A stretch of DNA of 5,861 nucleotides from Clostridia bacterium (GTDB lineage Bacteria > Bacillota > Clostridia > Clostridiales > Clostridiaceae): NCBI GenBank assembly GCA_009930125.1, contig RZYZ01000133.1:1-5861 (forward strand), written 5' to 3'. The translations under genes and the position numbers were made by a program. The notes beneath the pieces were generated by a model. The model was not told the origin of the DNA. It made no database searches and saw nothing but the letters and a program-made list of their open reading frames with translations. Positions 1-5,078 of this stretch are shown here, one piece after another (the first letter of the stretch is position 1; each line of letters starts with the position of its first letter).

Positions 1-2
1 AT

Positions 3-113
3 ATAGATCATTTTGACATATACACCGGAAAGAATTTTGAAACAGCGGTCAGGGATGAAATAGATTTTCTTGATGAATTCCTCGCGCGCAGGTCATCCAG
101 GCTTAAAAAGTAG
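3..113 (+). CDS. alpha/beta hydrolase, C-terminal end only (5' part outside the window)
   Basis: The frame is open from the left edge and stops at TAG 111-113, giving the last 36 residues of a protein that starts outside the window. The visible part begins IDHFDIYTGKNFETAV and goes on into an acidic helix ending FLDEFLARR. A His-Phe pair followed by D-I-Y, a short loop, F-E-x-A-V and a closing helix is how many alpha/beta hydrolases of the esterase/dienelactone-hydrolase-like type end. By family knowledge the His (third codon, bases 9-11) would be the catalytic His of the Ser-Asp-His triad. The nucleophile and acid would lie upstream, so substrate and subfamily cannot be told. The gene is followed by a hairpin and eight T residues. 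Identification rests on a short C-terminal pattern and is moderately sure. Confidence 0.62.
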   Translation: MDHFDIYTGKNFETAVRDEIDFLDEFLARRSSRLKK

Positions 114-127
114 AACCTGTTTTTTTT
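89..127 (+). terminator. probable intrinsic terminator of the hydrolase gene
   Basis: CAGGT (89-93) or CAGG (98-101) can pair with ACCTG (115-119), and a run of eight T follows directly (120-127). The stem is short (4-5 bp plus weak inner pairs) and overlaps the last codons and the stop, so the T run is the stronger part of the evidence. Confidence 0.5.
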
Positions 128-192
128 GATTCCTGCCCGGCTGATATCTAAATTGATCAGGATGTTAAGTATGATGAAGTGATTATTGACCC

Positions 193-197
193 GGAGG
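193..197 (+). promoter_or_regulatory. ribosome binding site deciding the ATG at 204
   Basis: GGAGG lies 6 nt before ATG 204-206. It favours this ATG over the in-frame TTG at 186, which lies upstream of the GGAGG and has no such site of its own. Confidence 0.6.
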
Positions 198-203
198 TGC
201 GTA

Positions 204-557
204 ATGATCTATTCACCTGAATTTTTTGACAGGATCAGGTGCACGCGAAAGAAAAAGCGGGAGTGCGTTGAACTTATAGCGTCAATTATTACCCTTTCAG
301 AAAGGGCCCGAAGAATGGGCCTTCTGGCGCTTGAGGATGACCTGGAGAATATTGAGGGATCTTGGCAGATTGATGGTATAAATGCAGCTTTTCACTCCAT
401 CTACGGCATTGGTCATGAAATGAATGTCCACCACATGAATGTTCTGCTTTTCAAAATACTCATTGATGTAATCCACTGCTTTGGACCTCTTGGCGAAGTC
501 CACATCAATCTTCATATTGGAGTCACCATGGAAAAGTTTGTTCTGGATTCTCTTTAA
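204..557 (+). pseudogene. small MotA-like reading frame, probably a 5' gene remnant running into antisense of mgtC
   Basis: From ATG 204, with a good RBS, the frame encodes 117 residues to TAA 555-557. Residues ~20-50 read KKKRECVELIASIITLSERA, then ARRMGLLALEDDLENIEG. This matches the pattern (helix, then ARREGLLALEEE-type motif) of the cytoplasmic domain of MotA/ExbB-type stator proteins, although no membrane segment precedes it. After about residue 54 (base ~365) every codon is antisense to the well-conserved part of mgtC, so the rest of the chain is probably not a natural protein. I infer that the 3' part of this gene has been lost and its 5' part now abuts mgtC tail to tail. Alternatively it is a short unknown protein with a chance resemblance. 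No flagellar neighbour is visible. Confidence 0.42.
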
Positions 558-980
558 TGAAATAAGTACAATGACACAGATGACCAGTGCTGCCAGGCTG
601 ATCACATAATAACCATACCCTATGGCAAGCCCCAGTGTCGCCACAAGCCAGAGTGTTGCCGCCGTCGTCAATCCCTTGATGGATCCTTTATTATGAATGA
701 TGGTACCCGCACCGAGAAAACCGATTCCGCTGATGACCTGAGCGCTGAGTCTACCGTAGTCCGCTCTCAGGATATCTTTCAGGTTGGGATTGATCAGTAC
801 TCTGCGAATGATTTCCTCATTCATGTTCACCTGGATCAGAGAAATTACAGCCGCACCGATACAGACAAGGATGTGTGTCCTGAAACCGGCAGGTCTGTTC
901 TTATACTCTCTTTCGTAGCCGATGGCTCCTCCAGTAAAGACAGCAATGGCGAGCCTTAGTAAGATTTCTTCATAGGCCAT
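297..980 (-). CDS. mgtC: MgtC/SapB family membrane protein
   Basis: The protein is 227 residues from ATG 978-980, chosen because AGAGG ends 8 nt before it; a GTG three codons earlier overlaps that site. The N-terminal half is a typical MgtC/SapB domain: a first helix (about 5-22), the conserved PAGFRTH (30-36), a second helix, RLSAQVISGIGFLGAGTII (77-95), GLTTAATLWLVATLGLAIG (about 103-121), then a fifth hydrophobic helix to about 144. Residues ~155-215 form a small cytoplasmic ACT-like domain. MgtC proteins are linked to growth at low magnesium and, in pathogens, to survival in macrophages through effects on ATP synthase and phosphate; the role of SapB-type members in Firmicutes is poorly known. 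The last ~15 residues (QVILKRQKAHSSGPF) lie opposite the MotA-like frame and lack the final strand expected of the ACT-like domain, so the C-terminus may have been replaced. It is a single gene with its own promoter. Confidence 0.9.
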   Translation of the reverse strand: MAYEEILLRLAIAVFTGGAIGYEREYKNRPAGFRTHILVCIGAAVISLIQVNMNEEIIRRVLINPNLKDILRADYGRLSAQVISGIGFLGAGTIIHNKGSIKGLTTAATLWLVATLGLAIGYGYYVISLAALVICVIVLISLKRIQNKLFHGDSNMKIDVDFAKRSKAVDYINEYFEKQNIHVVDIHFMTNAVDGVKSCIYTINLPRSLNILQVILKRQKAHSSGPF

Positions 981-985
981 TTTGC

Positions 986-993
986 TCACCTCT
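986..993 (-). promoter_or_regulatory. ribosome binding site of mgtC
   Basis: AGAGGTGA on the - strand, with 8 nt between GG and ATG 980. This makes ATG the start, since the upstream GTG (987-989) lies inside this site. Confidence 0.7.
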
Positions 994-1011
994 TTTTATA
1001 AACTAATCCTT

Positions 1012-1040
1012 ATTATATCCCATCCACCGGGCAATGTAAA
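1012..1040 (-). promoter_or_regulatory. sigma-A-type promoter of mgtC
   Basis: On the - strand a -35 box TTTACA (1035-1040) is separated by exactly 17 bp from a perfect -10 box TATAAT (1012-1017). Transcription would start near 1005, leaving a leader of only about 25 nt before the ATG. There is therefore no room for a magnesium-sensing M-box or other riboswitch ahead of mgtC. Confidence 0.85.
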
Positions 1041-1293
1041 CATTTACTCATTAAACATTACTAAATATATACGTAAAATCAGTACTAAAAATATTCCTCT
1101 ATTTAATACCTTTCTTTTCACGTGCCGATAGGTCTGACCTGCGCGGGCAGAGATTTCTGTCCCCTCCATCACCGAACGGACAGCTTTTTTTCTTAAGATG
1201 CGATGCCAGTCAAAGAAAACTTTCCCCTGAACCTCTTTAATCGATTCAACAAACACAACTGTATGATCCATGGACATGATGTTACTTTCATAC

Positions 1294-1339
1294 GAAAATT
1301 CGCAAAAGCGAGCCTGGGCTCGTAATAGTTAGAATTTTC
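1294..1339. repeat. nested inverted repeat
   Basis: An outer 8-bp perfect repeat, GAAAATTC (1294-1301) and GAATTTTC (1332-1339), encloses a second palindrome, CGAGCC (1309-1314) and GGCTCG (1317-1322), with a 2-base centre. Both arms can fold into a 46-nt hairpin. No long T run follows on either strand, so it is not an obvious terminator. It lies upstream of the + promoter at 1402 and could be a protein-binding site or a remnant. Confidence 0.55.
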
Positions 1340-1401
1340 TATCTATTATTATTTAACCTGTTTTAATGAGCTGAAAAAGCAGATTTCAGGTCTCGGATTT
1401 C

Positions 1402-1430
1402 TTGAAATAAATAATGATTTTCTCTACAAT
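1402..1430 (+). promoter_or_regulatory. orphan sigma-A-type promoter pointing into the gene-free region
   Basis: The -35 box TTGAAA (1402-1407) and -10 box TACAAT (1425-1430) are exactly 17 bp apart; each matches the consensus at five of six positions. Transcription would start near 1437 and run rightward, through the inverted repeats, towards the terminator-like hairpin at 1818-1843. No protein gene lies on the + strand downstream, so the product is unknown. In AT-rich DNA such matches also arise by chance. Confidence 0.55.
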
Positions 1431-1561
1431 ATAAATACGAAGAGGTATACACTTTATCAGAGAATCAAGTGATAATCAATGAAGAACATGCAGCTTCGAG
1501 AATTCTCCAAAACAGTTCAGATACCATTTTTATACAGTTCATACGAATCACTATCTTAATG

Positions 1562-1638
1562 GTTTCAAGACTCAATTGGACGGATTCGCTGGGTAACTTA
1601 ATTGCAGAGTCTCGAGTCTATAAGTTGATACTTGAAAC
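1562..1638 (+). repeat. 77-nt inverted repeat
   Basis: GTTTCAAG (1562-1569) pairs perfectly with CTTGAAAC (1631-1638). Inside it, GACTC (1569-1573) can alternatively pair with GAGTC at 1607-1611 or 1614-1618, so more than one fold is possible. The enclosed bases show no protein pattern that I recognise. Confidence 0.45.
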
Positions 1639-1687
1639 GTATCGTGGATAGGCAAGAAACAGTTAAGTTATACCAAAAAAGAAAGGA

Positions 1688-1707
1688 GTGTACCATCATA
1701 AGTACAC
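1688..1707 (+). repeat. short hairpin GTGTAC/GTACAC
   Basis: A perfect 6-bp repeat, GTGTAC (1688-1693) and GTACAC (1702-1707), with an 8-base loop. It follows GAAAGGAG (1681-1688), which looks like a ribosome binding site, but no ATG/GTG/TTG sits at proper distance; the GTG at 1688 overlaps it. Confidence 0.4.
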
Positions 1708-1723
1708 CAACAAACCAGACTCA

Positions 1724-1798
1724 GCTAGGATGGATATTCAAATAATCAATTACTTTATGTTTTATTCTGTAAATTGGTTAAGAGAATGCCATCCTAGC
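1724..1798 (+). repeat. 75-nt long imperfect hairpin
   Basis: The outer stem is 10 perfect pairs, GCTAGGATGG (1724-1733) with CCATCCTAGC (1789-1798). It is followed inward by ATTC (1736-1739) with GAAT (1784-1787), then by 11 pairs between 1743-1753 and 1769-1780 (one T-G pair and one bulged A at 1771), closing on a 15-base loop. Twenty-five pairs in 75 nt is far more than a random stretch would be expected to show. A structured RNA element or a tiny palindromic mobile element are the main options. Confidence 0.65.
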
Positions 1799-1817
1799 GC
1801 TGTTATGACATAGTTTT

Positions 1818-1843
1818 TGAGACGTTTTCTTCTGTCTCATTTT
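1818..1843 (+). terminator. possible intrinsic terminator, rightward
   Basis: TGAGAC (1818-1823) pairs with GTCTCA (1834-1839) around a 10-base loop, and four T follow (1840-1843). The stem is short, so termination efficiency would be modest. It is a natural end for transcripts from the promoter at 1402-1430. Confidence 0.4.
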
Positions 1844-1854
1844 CGATAGTAAAG

Positions 1855-1900
1855 GAAAGGATGCAGGTAAGCCGGATGTAACTGGCTCCTGCATCCTTTC
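1855..1900 (-). terminator. strong hairpin, probable terminator of the APH-PBP operon
   Basis: Thirteen perfect pairs, GAAAGGATGCAGG (1855-1867) with CCTGCATCCTTTC (1888-1900), continue inward with AGCC/GGCT (1870-1873, 1884-1887) after a bulged TA, with a 10-base loop. It begins 38 bp beyond the stop codon of the penicillin-binding protein gene. On the - strand the downstream bases are CCTTTACT, only weakly T-rich, so it may instead protect the 3' end or act in both directions. Confidence 0.65.
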
Positions 1901-1938
1901 ACTTTGTCACAGAGGATTCTTTATCCTTCTTTTACCAT

Positions 1939-3966
1939 TTATTCGTAGTCTTCTATGAATCCTCTCACCTTGTTCACAGCTACTGCGCTTCCGCCTCTTC
2001 CTTTCACATCCTCAATCATCATGGTGGTGATGTAAGGATTCGTGTCATCCATGTCGATGACGGAGAACCATCCGATTTCGGACTTATCAGCAGTTGGTCC
2101 GATCTCTGATGTTCCGGTCTTTCCGGCCAGAGACCTTCCTGATAGATACGCTTCATGACCGGTCCCTTGGGGGGATTCTATGGCCATCCTCATATAATCC
2201 AGCACCTGGTCAGCCACTTCCTGGCTGATGACCGCATCCATTACAGGAAGCGCTTCATCCATGAAGAGTTTCAGCTCTTTCATGGCACCATCGTCTGCAA
2301 TGGCTGTATAGGCTTTGGGCAGCGTCAGCGCATGAAAGAGAACCTGACCCTGACCATAACCGGAATCCGCCAGCAGCACTTCGGAGCTGAGCGCGCCATC
2401 GTTTGAAATCTGCGACGTATCAAAGCCGAAACCATACTGTGTGTCTTCACCGACACCGAATTCCCTCATACCTTCGAGGAAGATCTCCTTTCCCGTCTCA
2501 AGTGCCATCTGTGCAAAGAAGATGTTGTCGGAATAGATAAAGGCCTTTTCGATGTCCACAGGCATGCCCGGATCCGTCACTCTGGTCACATAGTAGTTCC
2601 CCCAGCTTTCATTGGCCCGCCACCTTGTTCCGGTGATGCTGATTTCCTTGTCCATGTCCAGCGTTCCGTTCTCCAAGGCGATGGCCGCTGTCAGCGGTTT
2701 GATGGTGGACCCTGGCACATAGAGCTTTGTGAAGCGATTGAGGAGCGGTTTCTTCGGGTCATTCAGAAGACGGTTGTAATCTTCCTGGGTCTGGCCGAGG
2801 ATGAAGGCATTGGGGTCGTAGGAAGGTGTACTCACCAGAGCTTCCACCTCTCCTGTCTTGTAGTTGACCACACTGGCGGTACCCATTTCCATCTTCATCT
2901 CATCAAAGAGAGCCGTCTGTTTCTCGATGTCGATGGTCAGATAGAGATCCCTACCCTTATTGTTCTGGAAGGAGGACAGGACTTCCTTGACGTTTCCATC
3001 CCGATCCAAAAGCCTGGCCTCTGTACCCATCTGACCTCTCAGCTCTTCCTCATAGAGAAGCTCCAGGCCCGAGCGACCTACCCTCGTATTAATGGGAAAG
3101 CCTAAAGGTTCCAGTTCCTTGTACTCCTCGGCATTCACAAGACCCAAATACCCTGTGAGATGGGCAGCGGCTTCCTTGTAGGGATAGACGCGGTCCTTGA
3201 TCACCCGGTAGATGATGCCTGCAAATCGGCTGGTGAGCTGGTCCACCAACGCCTTATCCTCCATGGAGACCTTCACCATGTCCACAAAGGTGTCCTCTTT
3301 CACCCAGCTGAGTCCCAGTCTCTTTCGGATATATTCCTCTGTGAGATCAAAACTCTCCGCCAGAACTTCAATGGCTTCCTCCTTCCGTGCACCGAGTCTT
3401 CCGGGCACCATGCCCACCCAGTACACTTCCCCGTTCTGAGCCAGAGGCTTTCCGTTTCGATCAAAGATTTCACCACGCAGGGGGGCGACTTCCGTGGTCT
3501 CTATGACATCACCGGCTTCGTAGCTGGGATAGATGAGCTTTCTGTCAAAAGAGACCCTGTAGTTCTCATTCTCGCTTTCATCCGTCTCTTTCACCACTCT
3601 CACATCCAGACTGTACTTCATATCTTCCTCCCCACGGGTCAAAGTGACATTCATGGGGATTCTCGTGGAGTCTTCCGCCAGGATCTTTCTTTCCATATCG
3701 AAGGTCTCCATTCTGCTTGACATTGTCGCATCGGTGATGGGTATGGACTCGTAGATGTTCTTGTAGGTGGCCACATATTCTTCTTCCGTAATGGCTGCTA
3801 TGCTTTCCGCGTCCAAGAGAGTATACATCTTTTCAAAGTTCATCTCTTCAAACGCATCCATGTATCCGTAGAAGGTCTCCAGCGGATCATGGGGCTCTTC
3901 TTCGTCACAGCTGCTCATCATAAGCACCAGTGGTATCATTACTATAAGCAATAATAATTTCTTCAT
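1939..3966 (-). CDS. class B penicillin-binding protein, MecA/PbpC-like lipoprotein transpeptidase
   Basis: The 675-residue protein starts at ATG 3964-3966, 8 nt after GGGAGGAGG; an in-frame GTG at 3988-3990 lies ahead of that site. A lipoprotein signal runs MKKLLLLIVMIPLVLMMSSC, with the lipidated Cys at 20. Residues ~26-147 fit the NTF2-like N-terminal domain of MecA. The dimerisation domain (~160-330) carries LRGEIFDRNG at 163-172 and GRSGLE from 297. The transpeptidase domain has S-T-I-K (catalytic Ser420, Lys423), S-D-N (479-481) and K-T-G (616-618). Length and order match B. subtilis PbpC and S. aureus PBP2a (both about 668 residues). It cross-links peptidoglycan on the outer membrane face. 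In the family this architecture includes low-affinity enzymes giving beta-lactam resistance; whether this one does cannot be read from sequence. All catalytic motifs are intact. It is the second gene after the APH-like kinase. Confidence 0.92.
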   Translation of the reverse strand: MKKLLLLIVMIPLVLMMSSCDEEEPHDPLETFYGYMDAFEEMNFEKMYTLLDAESIAAITEEEYVATYKNIYESIPITDATMSSRMETFDMERKILAEDSTRIPMNVTLTRGEEDMKYSLDVRVVKETDESENENYRVSFDRKLIYPSYEAGDVIETTEVAPLRGEIFDRNGKPLAQNGEVYWVGMVPGRLGARKEEAIEVLAESFDLTEEYIRKRLGLSWVKEDTFVDMVKVSMEDKALVDQLTSRFAGIIYRVIKDRVYPYKEAAAHLTGYLGLVNAEEYKELEPLGFPINTRVGRSGLELLYEEELRGQMGTEARLLDRDGNVKEVLSSFQNNKGRDLYLTIDIEKQTALFDEMKMEMGTASVVNYKTGEVEALVSTPSYDPNAFILGQTQEDYNRLLNDPKKPLLNRFTKLYVPGSTIKPLTAAIALENGTLDMDKEISITGTRWRANESWGNYYVTRVTDPGMPVDIEKAFIYSDNIFFAQMALETGKEIFLEGMREFGVGEDTQYGFGFDTSQISNDGALSSEVLLADSGYGQGQVLFHALTLPKAYTAIADDGAMKELKLFMDEALPVMDAVISQEVADQVLDYMRMAIESPQGTGHEAYLSGRSLAGKTGTSEIGPTADKSEIGWFSVIDMDDTNPYITTMMIEDVKGRGGSAVAVNKVRGFIEDYE

Positions 3967-3974
3967 TCGTTTTT

Positions 3975-3983
3975 CCTCCTCCC
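3975..3983 (-). promoter_or_regulatory. ribosome binding site of the penicillin-binding protein gene
   Basis: GGGAGGAGG on the - strand, 8 nt before ATG 3966. It sets the start so that the product begins MKKLLLL, as a lipoprotein signal should, rather than at the GTG at 3990. Confidence 0.75.
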
Positions 3984-4000
3984 AAGCCACACACTACACG

Positions 4001-4897
4001 CTACTCCTGCCAGCCAATGAGTTTACGGTACCATCTGGGGATCGGTGATGACTTGTCGGCATAGTCGCCTAGTGTCTGATCGATCATATCATGGACGAAG
4101 TCCATGCTCTCCGGGGAATACTTCAGCGCCCAGGATATGGAACCCAGGGCATTGGTCAATGCATAGAGCTTCAAGAGACGCCAGAATTCCATGGGGGGAA
4201 AGCCTTTAAAGTACCCGTACAATAGTCCCTTTGAAAACTGGGGACTTAAACTGGAATTCATGGTCATACGGTCAAACTCTTCATAGGGATCTCCGAAATC
4301 ATACCGGTTGAAATCAATAATATGGACACTCTGATCCTTCAGAATCATATTACCCAGATGATAGTCCCCATGAAGAAGGACAGTAGGCCGCTCCTCCAGA
4401 AGATGTCTGTGTTCTTCCACGTAAGGAATATACTCCGAAAGCTTCGCGTGCTTTACAGGACACGTCCTGTAGGCTCTGATCTTATCTGTGATTCTTCTGT
4501 TGTACCGTACCCTGACTTCTTCTCGATCCGCTTTCTCCACCTCATGGATTGCTGTAAGCAGAATCCCTGCCTGGATGCCCACATCATACTGGAGCACGGG
4601 GTCCAGGGTACCTACAACGTCCTTCAGATCTTCTCCTTCCACATAGCTGTATAGAATATAGGTATGGTTCTCATCCAGGACACCATAGGAAACGGGTCTG
4701 ATGACCTGGTCCATGGGTTTTATCGAACTGATGATTTGAAACTCATCCTTCTGCTTCTGGAGCGATTTCCTTTCACTAACGCGTAACGTATATTTTTCAT
4801 CACCGCGAATCAGCAGATATTTACTATCTGTAGACCACCCTTTCAGTATGGGCTCCACTTCATAGTGCGGAAATATTTCCCTGATTCTATTTTTCAT
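4001..4897 (-). CDS. aminoglycoside-phosphotransferase-fold (APH family) small-molecule kinase
   Basis: The protein is 298 residues from ATG 4895-4897, preceded at 4 nt by GGAAGGAGG; an in-frame ATG at 4960 overlaps a promoter box and is not preferred. The C-lobe has the hallmark LLHGDYHLGNMIL, giving catalytic Asp178 and Mg-binding Asn183, and then IIDFNRYDFGD with metal-binding Asp195 and the GD pair at 202-203. The N-lobe includes EKYTLRVS near 35-42 and a hinge-like ILYSYVEGEDL. This is the APH/choline-kinase-like fold, which moves phosphate from ATP or GTP to a hydroxyl of a small molecule. Many chromosomal clostridial members have unknown substrates, so drug resistance should not be assumed. 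It is soluble, with no signal peptide. The penicillin-binding protein gene follows after 34 bp, probably in one transcript. Confidence 0.85.
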   Translation of the reverse strand: MKNRIREIFPHYEVEPILKGWSTDSKYLLIRGDEKYTLRVSERKSLQKQKDEFQIISSIKPMDQVIRPVSYGVLDENHTYILYSYVEGEDLKDVVGTLDPVLQYDVGIQAGILLTAIHEVEKADREEVRVRYNRRITDKIRAYRTCPVKHAKLSEYIPYVEEHRHLLEERPTVLLHGDYHLGNMILKDQSVHIIDFNRYDFGDPYEEFDRMTMNSSLSPQFSKGLLYGYFKGFPPMEFWRLLKLYALTNALGSISWALKYSPESMDFVHDMIDQTLGDYADKSSPIPRWYRKLIGWQE

Positions 4898-4900
4898 AAC

Positions 4901-4910
4901 TCCTCCTTCC
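4901..4910 (-). promoter_or_regulatory. ribosome binding site of the APH-family gene
   Basis: GGAAGGAGGA on the - strand. Its GGAGG core ends 4 nt before ATG 4897, which makes that ATG the start although the frame stays open to an ATG at 4960. Confidence 0.7.
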
Positions 4911-4921
4911 TGATCCGACTC

Positions 4922-4984
4922 ATTCTGAAGGTTCCTGCTTATATATATTATAACATCCATTTAAGCAGGCGATTCTGAACGTTC
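4922..4984 (-). promoter_or_regulatory. promoter/operator-like region of the APH-PBP operon
   Basis: A perfect TATAAT on the - strand (4947-4952) sits between the arms of an 8-bp perfect inverted repeat, CCTGCTTA (4934-4941) and TAAGCAGG (4962-4969). At 17-bp spacing the -35 would be GAATCG, which is poor and suggests an activator or another promoter. A 13-bp direct repeat, ATTCTGAAGGTTC (4922-4934) and ATTCTGAACGTTC (4972-4984), differing at one base, flanks the whole. The arrangement looks like binding sites for a regulator. Confidence 0.5.
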
Positions 4985-4985
4985 T

Positions 4986-4991
4986 ATTATA
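4986..4991 (-). promoter_or_regulatory. second possible -10 box upstream of the APH-family gene
   Basis: TATAAT on the - strand, with no clear -35 box 17 bp upstream. The sequence is palindromic, so TATAAT also reads on the + strand at 4988-4993. It lies just after the hcp terminator, where an operon promoter is expected. Confidence 0.35.
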
Positions 4992-5005
4992 ATTGTGTCC
5001 TAAGT

Positions 5006-5043
5006 AGAAAAGAGAAACAGCCTCAGGGTTCTTCCTGGGGCTG
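5006..5043 (-). terminator. intrinsic terminator of hcp
   Basis: On the - strand CAGCC-C-CAGG (5043 to 5034) pairs with CCTG-A-GGCTG (5027 to 5018): nine pairs with one mismatch and a six-base loop. The T-rich run TTTCTCTTTTCT follows (5017 to 5006). It begins 35 bp after the hcp stop codon and separates hcp from the APH-PBP operon. Confidence 0.85.
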
Positions 5044-5078
5044 CCTCAGTTATTCTTCAATTTTCATCTATGGCTTTA

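Larger units (their letters stand above)
1437..1843 (+). ncRNA. possible structured non-coding RNA of about 400 nt
   Basis: This is inferred from layout only. A good promoter (1402-1430) is followed by three inverted repeats that could form hairpins (1562-1638, 1688-1707, 1724-1798), then by a 6-bp hairpin with a T run (1818-1843) that could stop transcription. I do not recognise tmRNA, RNase P, SRP or 6S RNA in it, nor a known riboswitch core. Transcription from here would converge with the penicillin-binding protein operon, which ends at 1939 on the other strand. Confidence 0.28.
990..1938. other. long gene-free region with promoter and inverted repeats
   Basis: About 950 bp separate mgtC from the penicillin-binding protein gene. 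Open frames exist (- strand 1044-1277, + strand 1418-1651, + strand 1667-1813), but none has a convincing ribosome binding site plus recognisable protein pattern. The central part (about 1300-1850) is clearly more AT-rich than the genes. The region contains the mgtC promoter, a + strand promoter at 1402-1430, several inverted repeats and two terminator-like hairpins, listed separately. It could hold a non-coding RNA, decayed mobile DNA or decayed genes; the sequence alone does not decide. Confidence 0.6.

Noticed and set aside
152..220. Short + strand frame that looks protein-like just before the MotA-like start
   Set aside because: Bounded by stops at 149 and 218 with no ATG/GTG start before its middle; 22 codons are too few to tell from chance.
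292..323. Hairpins CCCTTT/AAAGGG and AAGGGCCC/GGGCCTT as an mgtC terminator
   Set aside because: They lie inside the sequence encoding the MotA-like motif, and only a short T stretch follows on the - strand; probably coincidental.
693..959. 88-codon + strand frame
   Set aside because: Fully antisense to the conserved membrane domain of mgtC.
1044..1277. 77-codon - strand frame upstream of mgtC
   Set aside because: No ribosome binding site before its ATG, no recognisable motif, and its 3' end abuts the mgtC promoter. It could be decayed coding sequence but cannot be supported as a gene.
1418..1651. + strand open frame with GTG at 1469 downstream of the orphan promoter
   Set aside because: No good ribosome binding site at the GTG, no known protein pattern, AT-rich, and it overlaps the 77-nt inverted repeat.
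1568..1739. Similar stretches AGACTCA..GGA.GGAT at 1568 and 1717 as a 149-bp direct repeat
   Set aside because: Similarity does not extend beyond about 20 bases with gaps, so duplication is not supported.
1667..1813. Short + strand frame (GTG at 1688, 41 codons) after GAAAGGAG
   Set aside because: The GTG overlaps the purine-rich stretch, so the spacing is wrong, and the frame is made mostly of the arms of the 75-nt hairpin.
3160..3720. 186-codon + strand frame
   Set aside because: Fully antisense to the penicillin-binding protein gene, whose frame has all family motifs.
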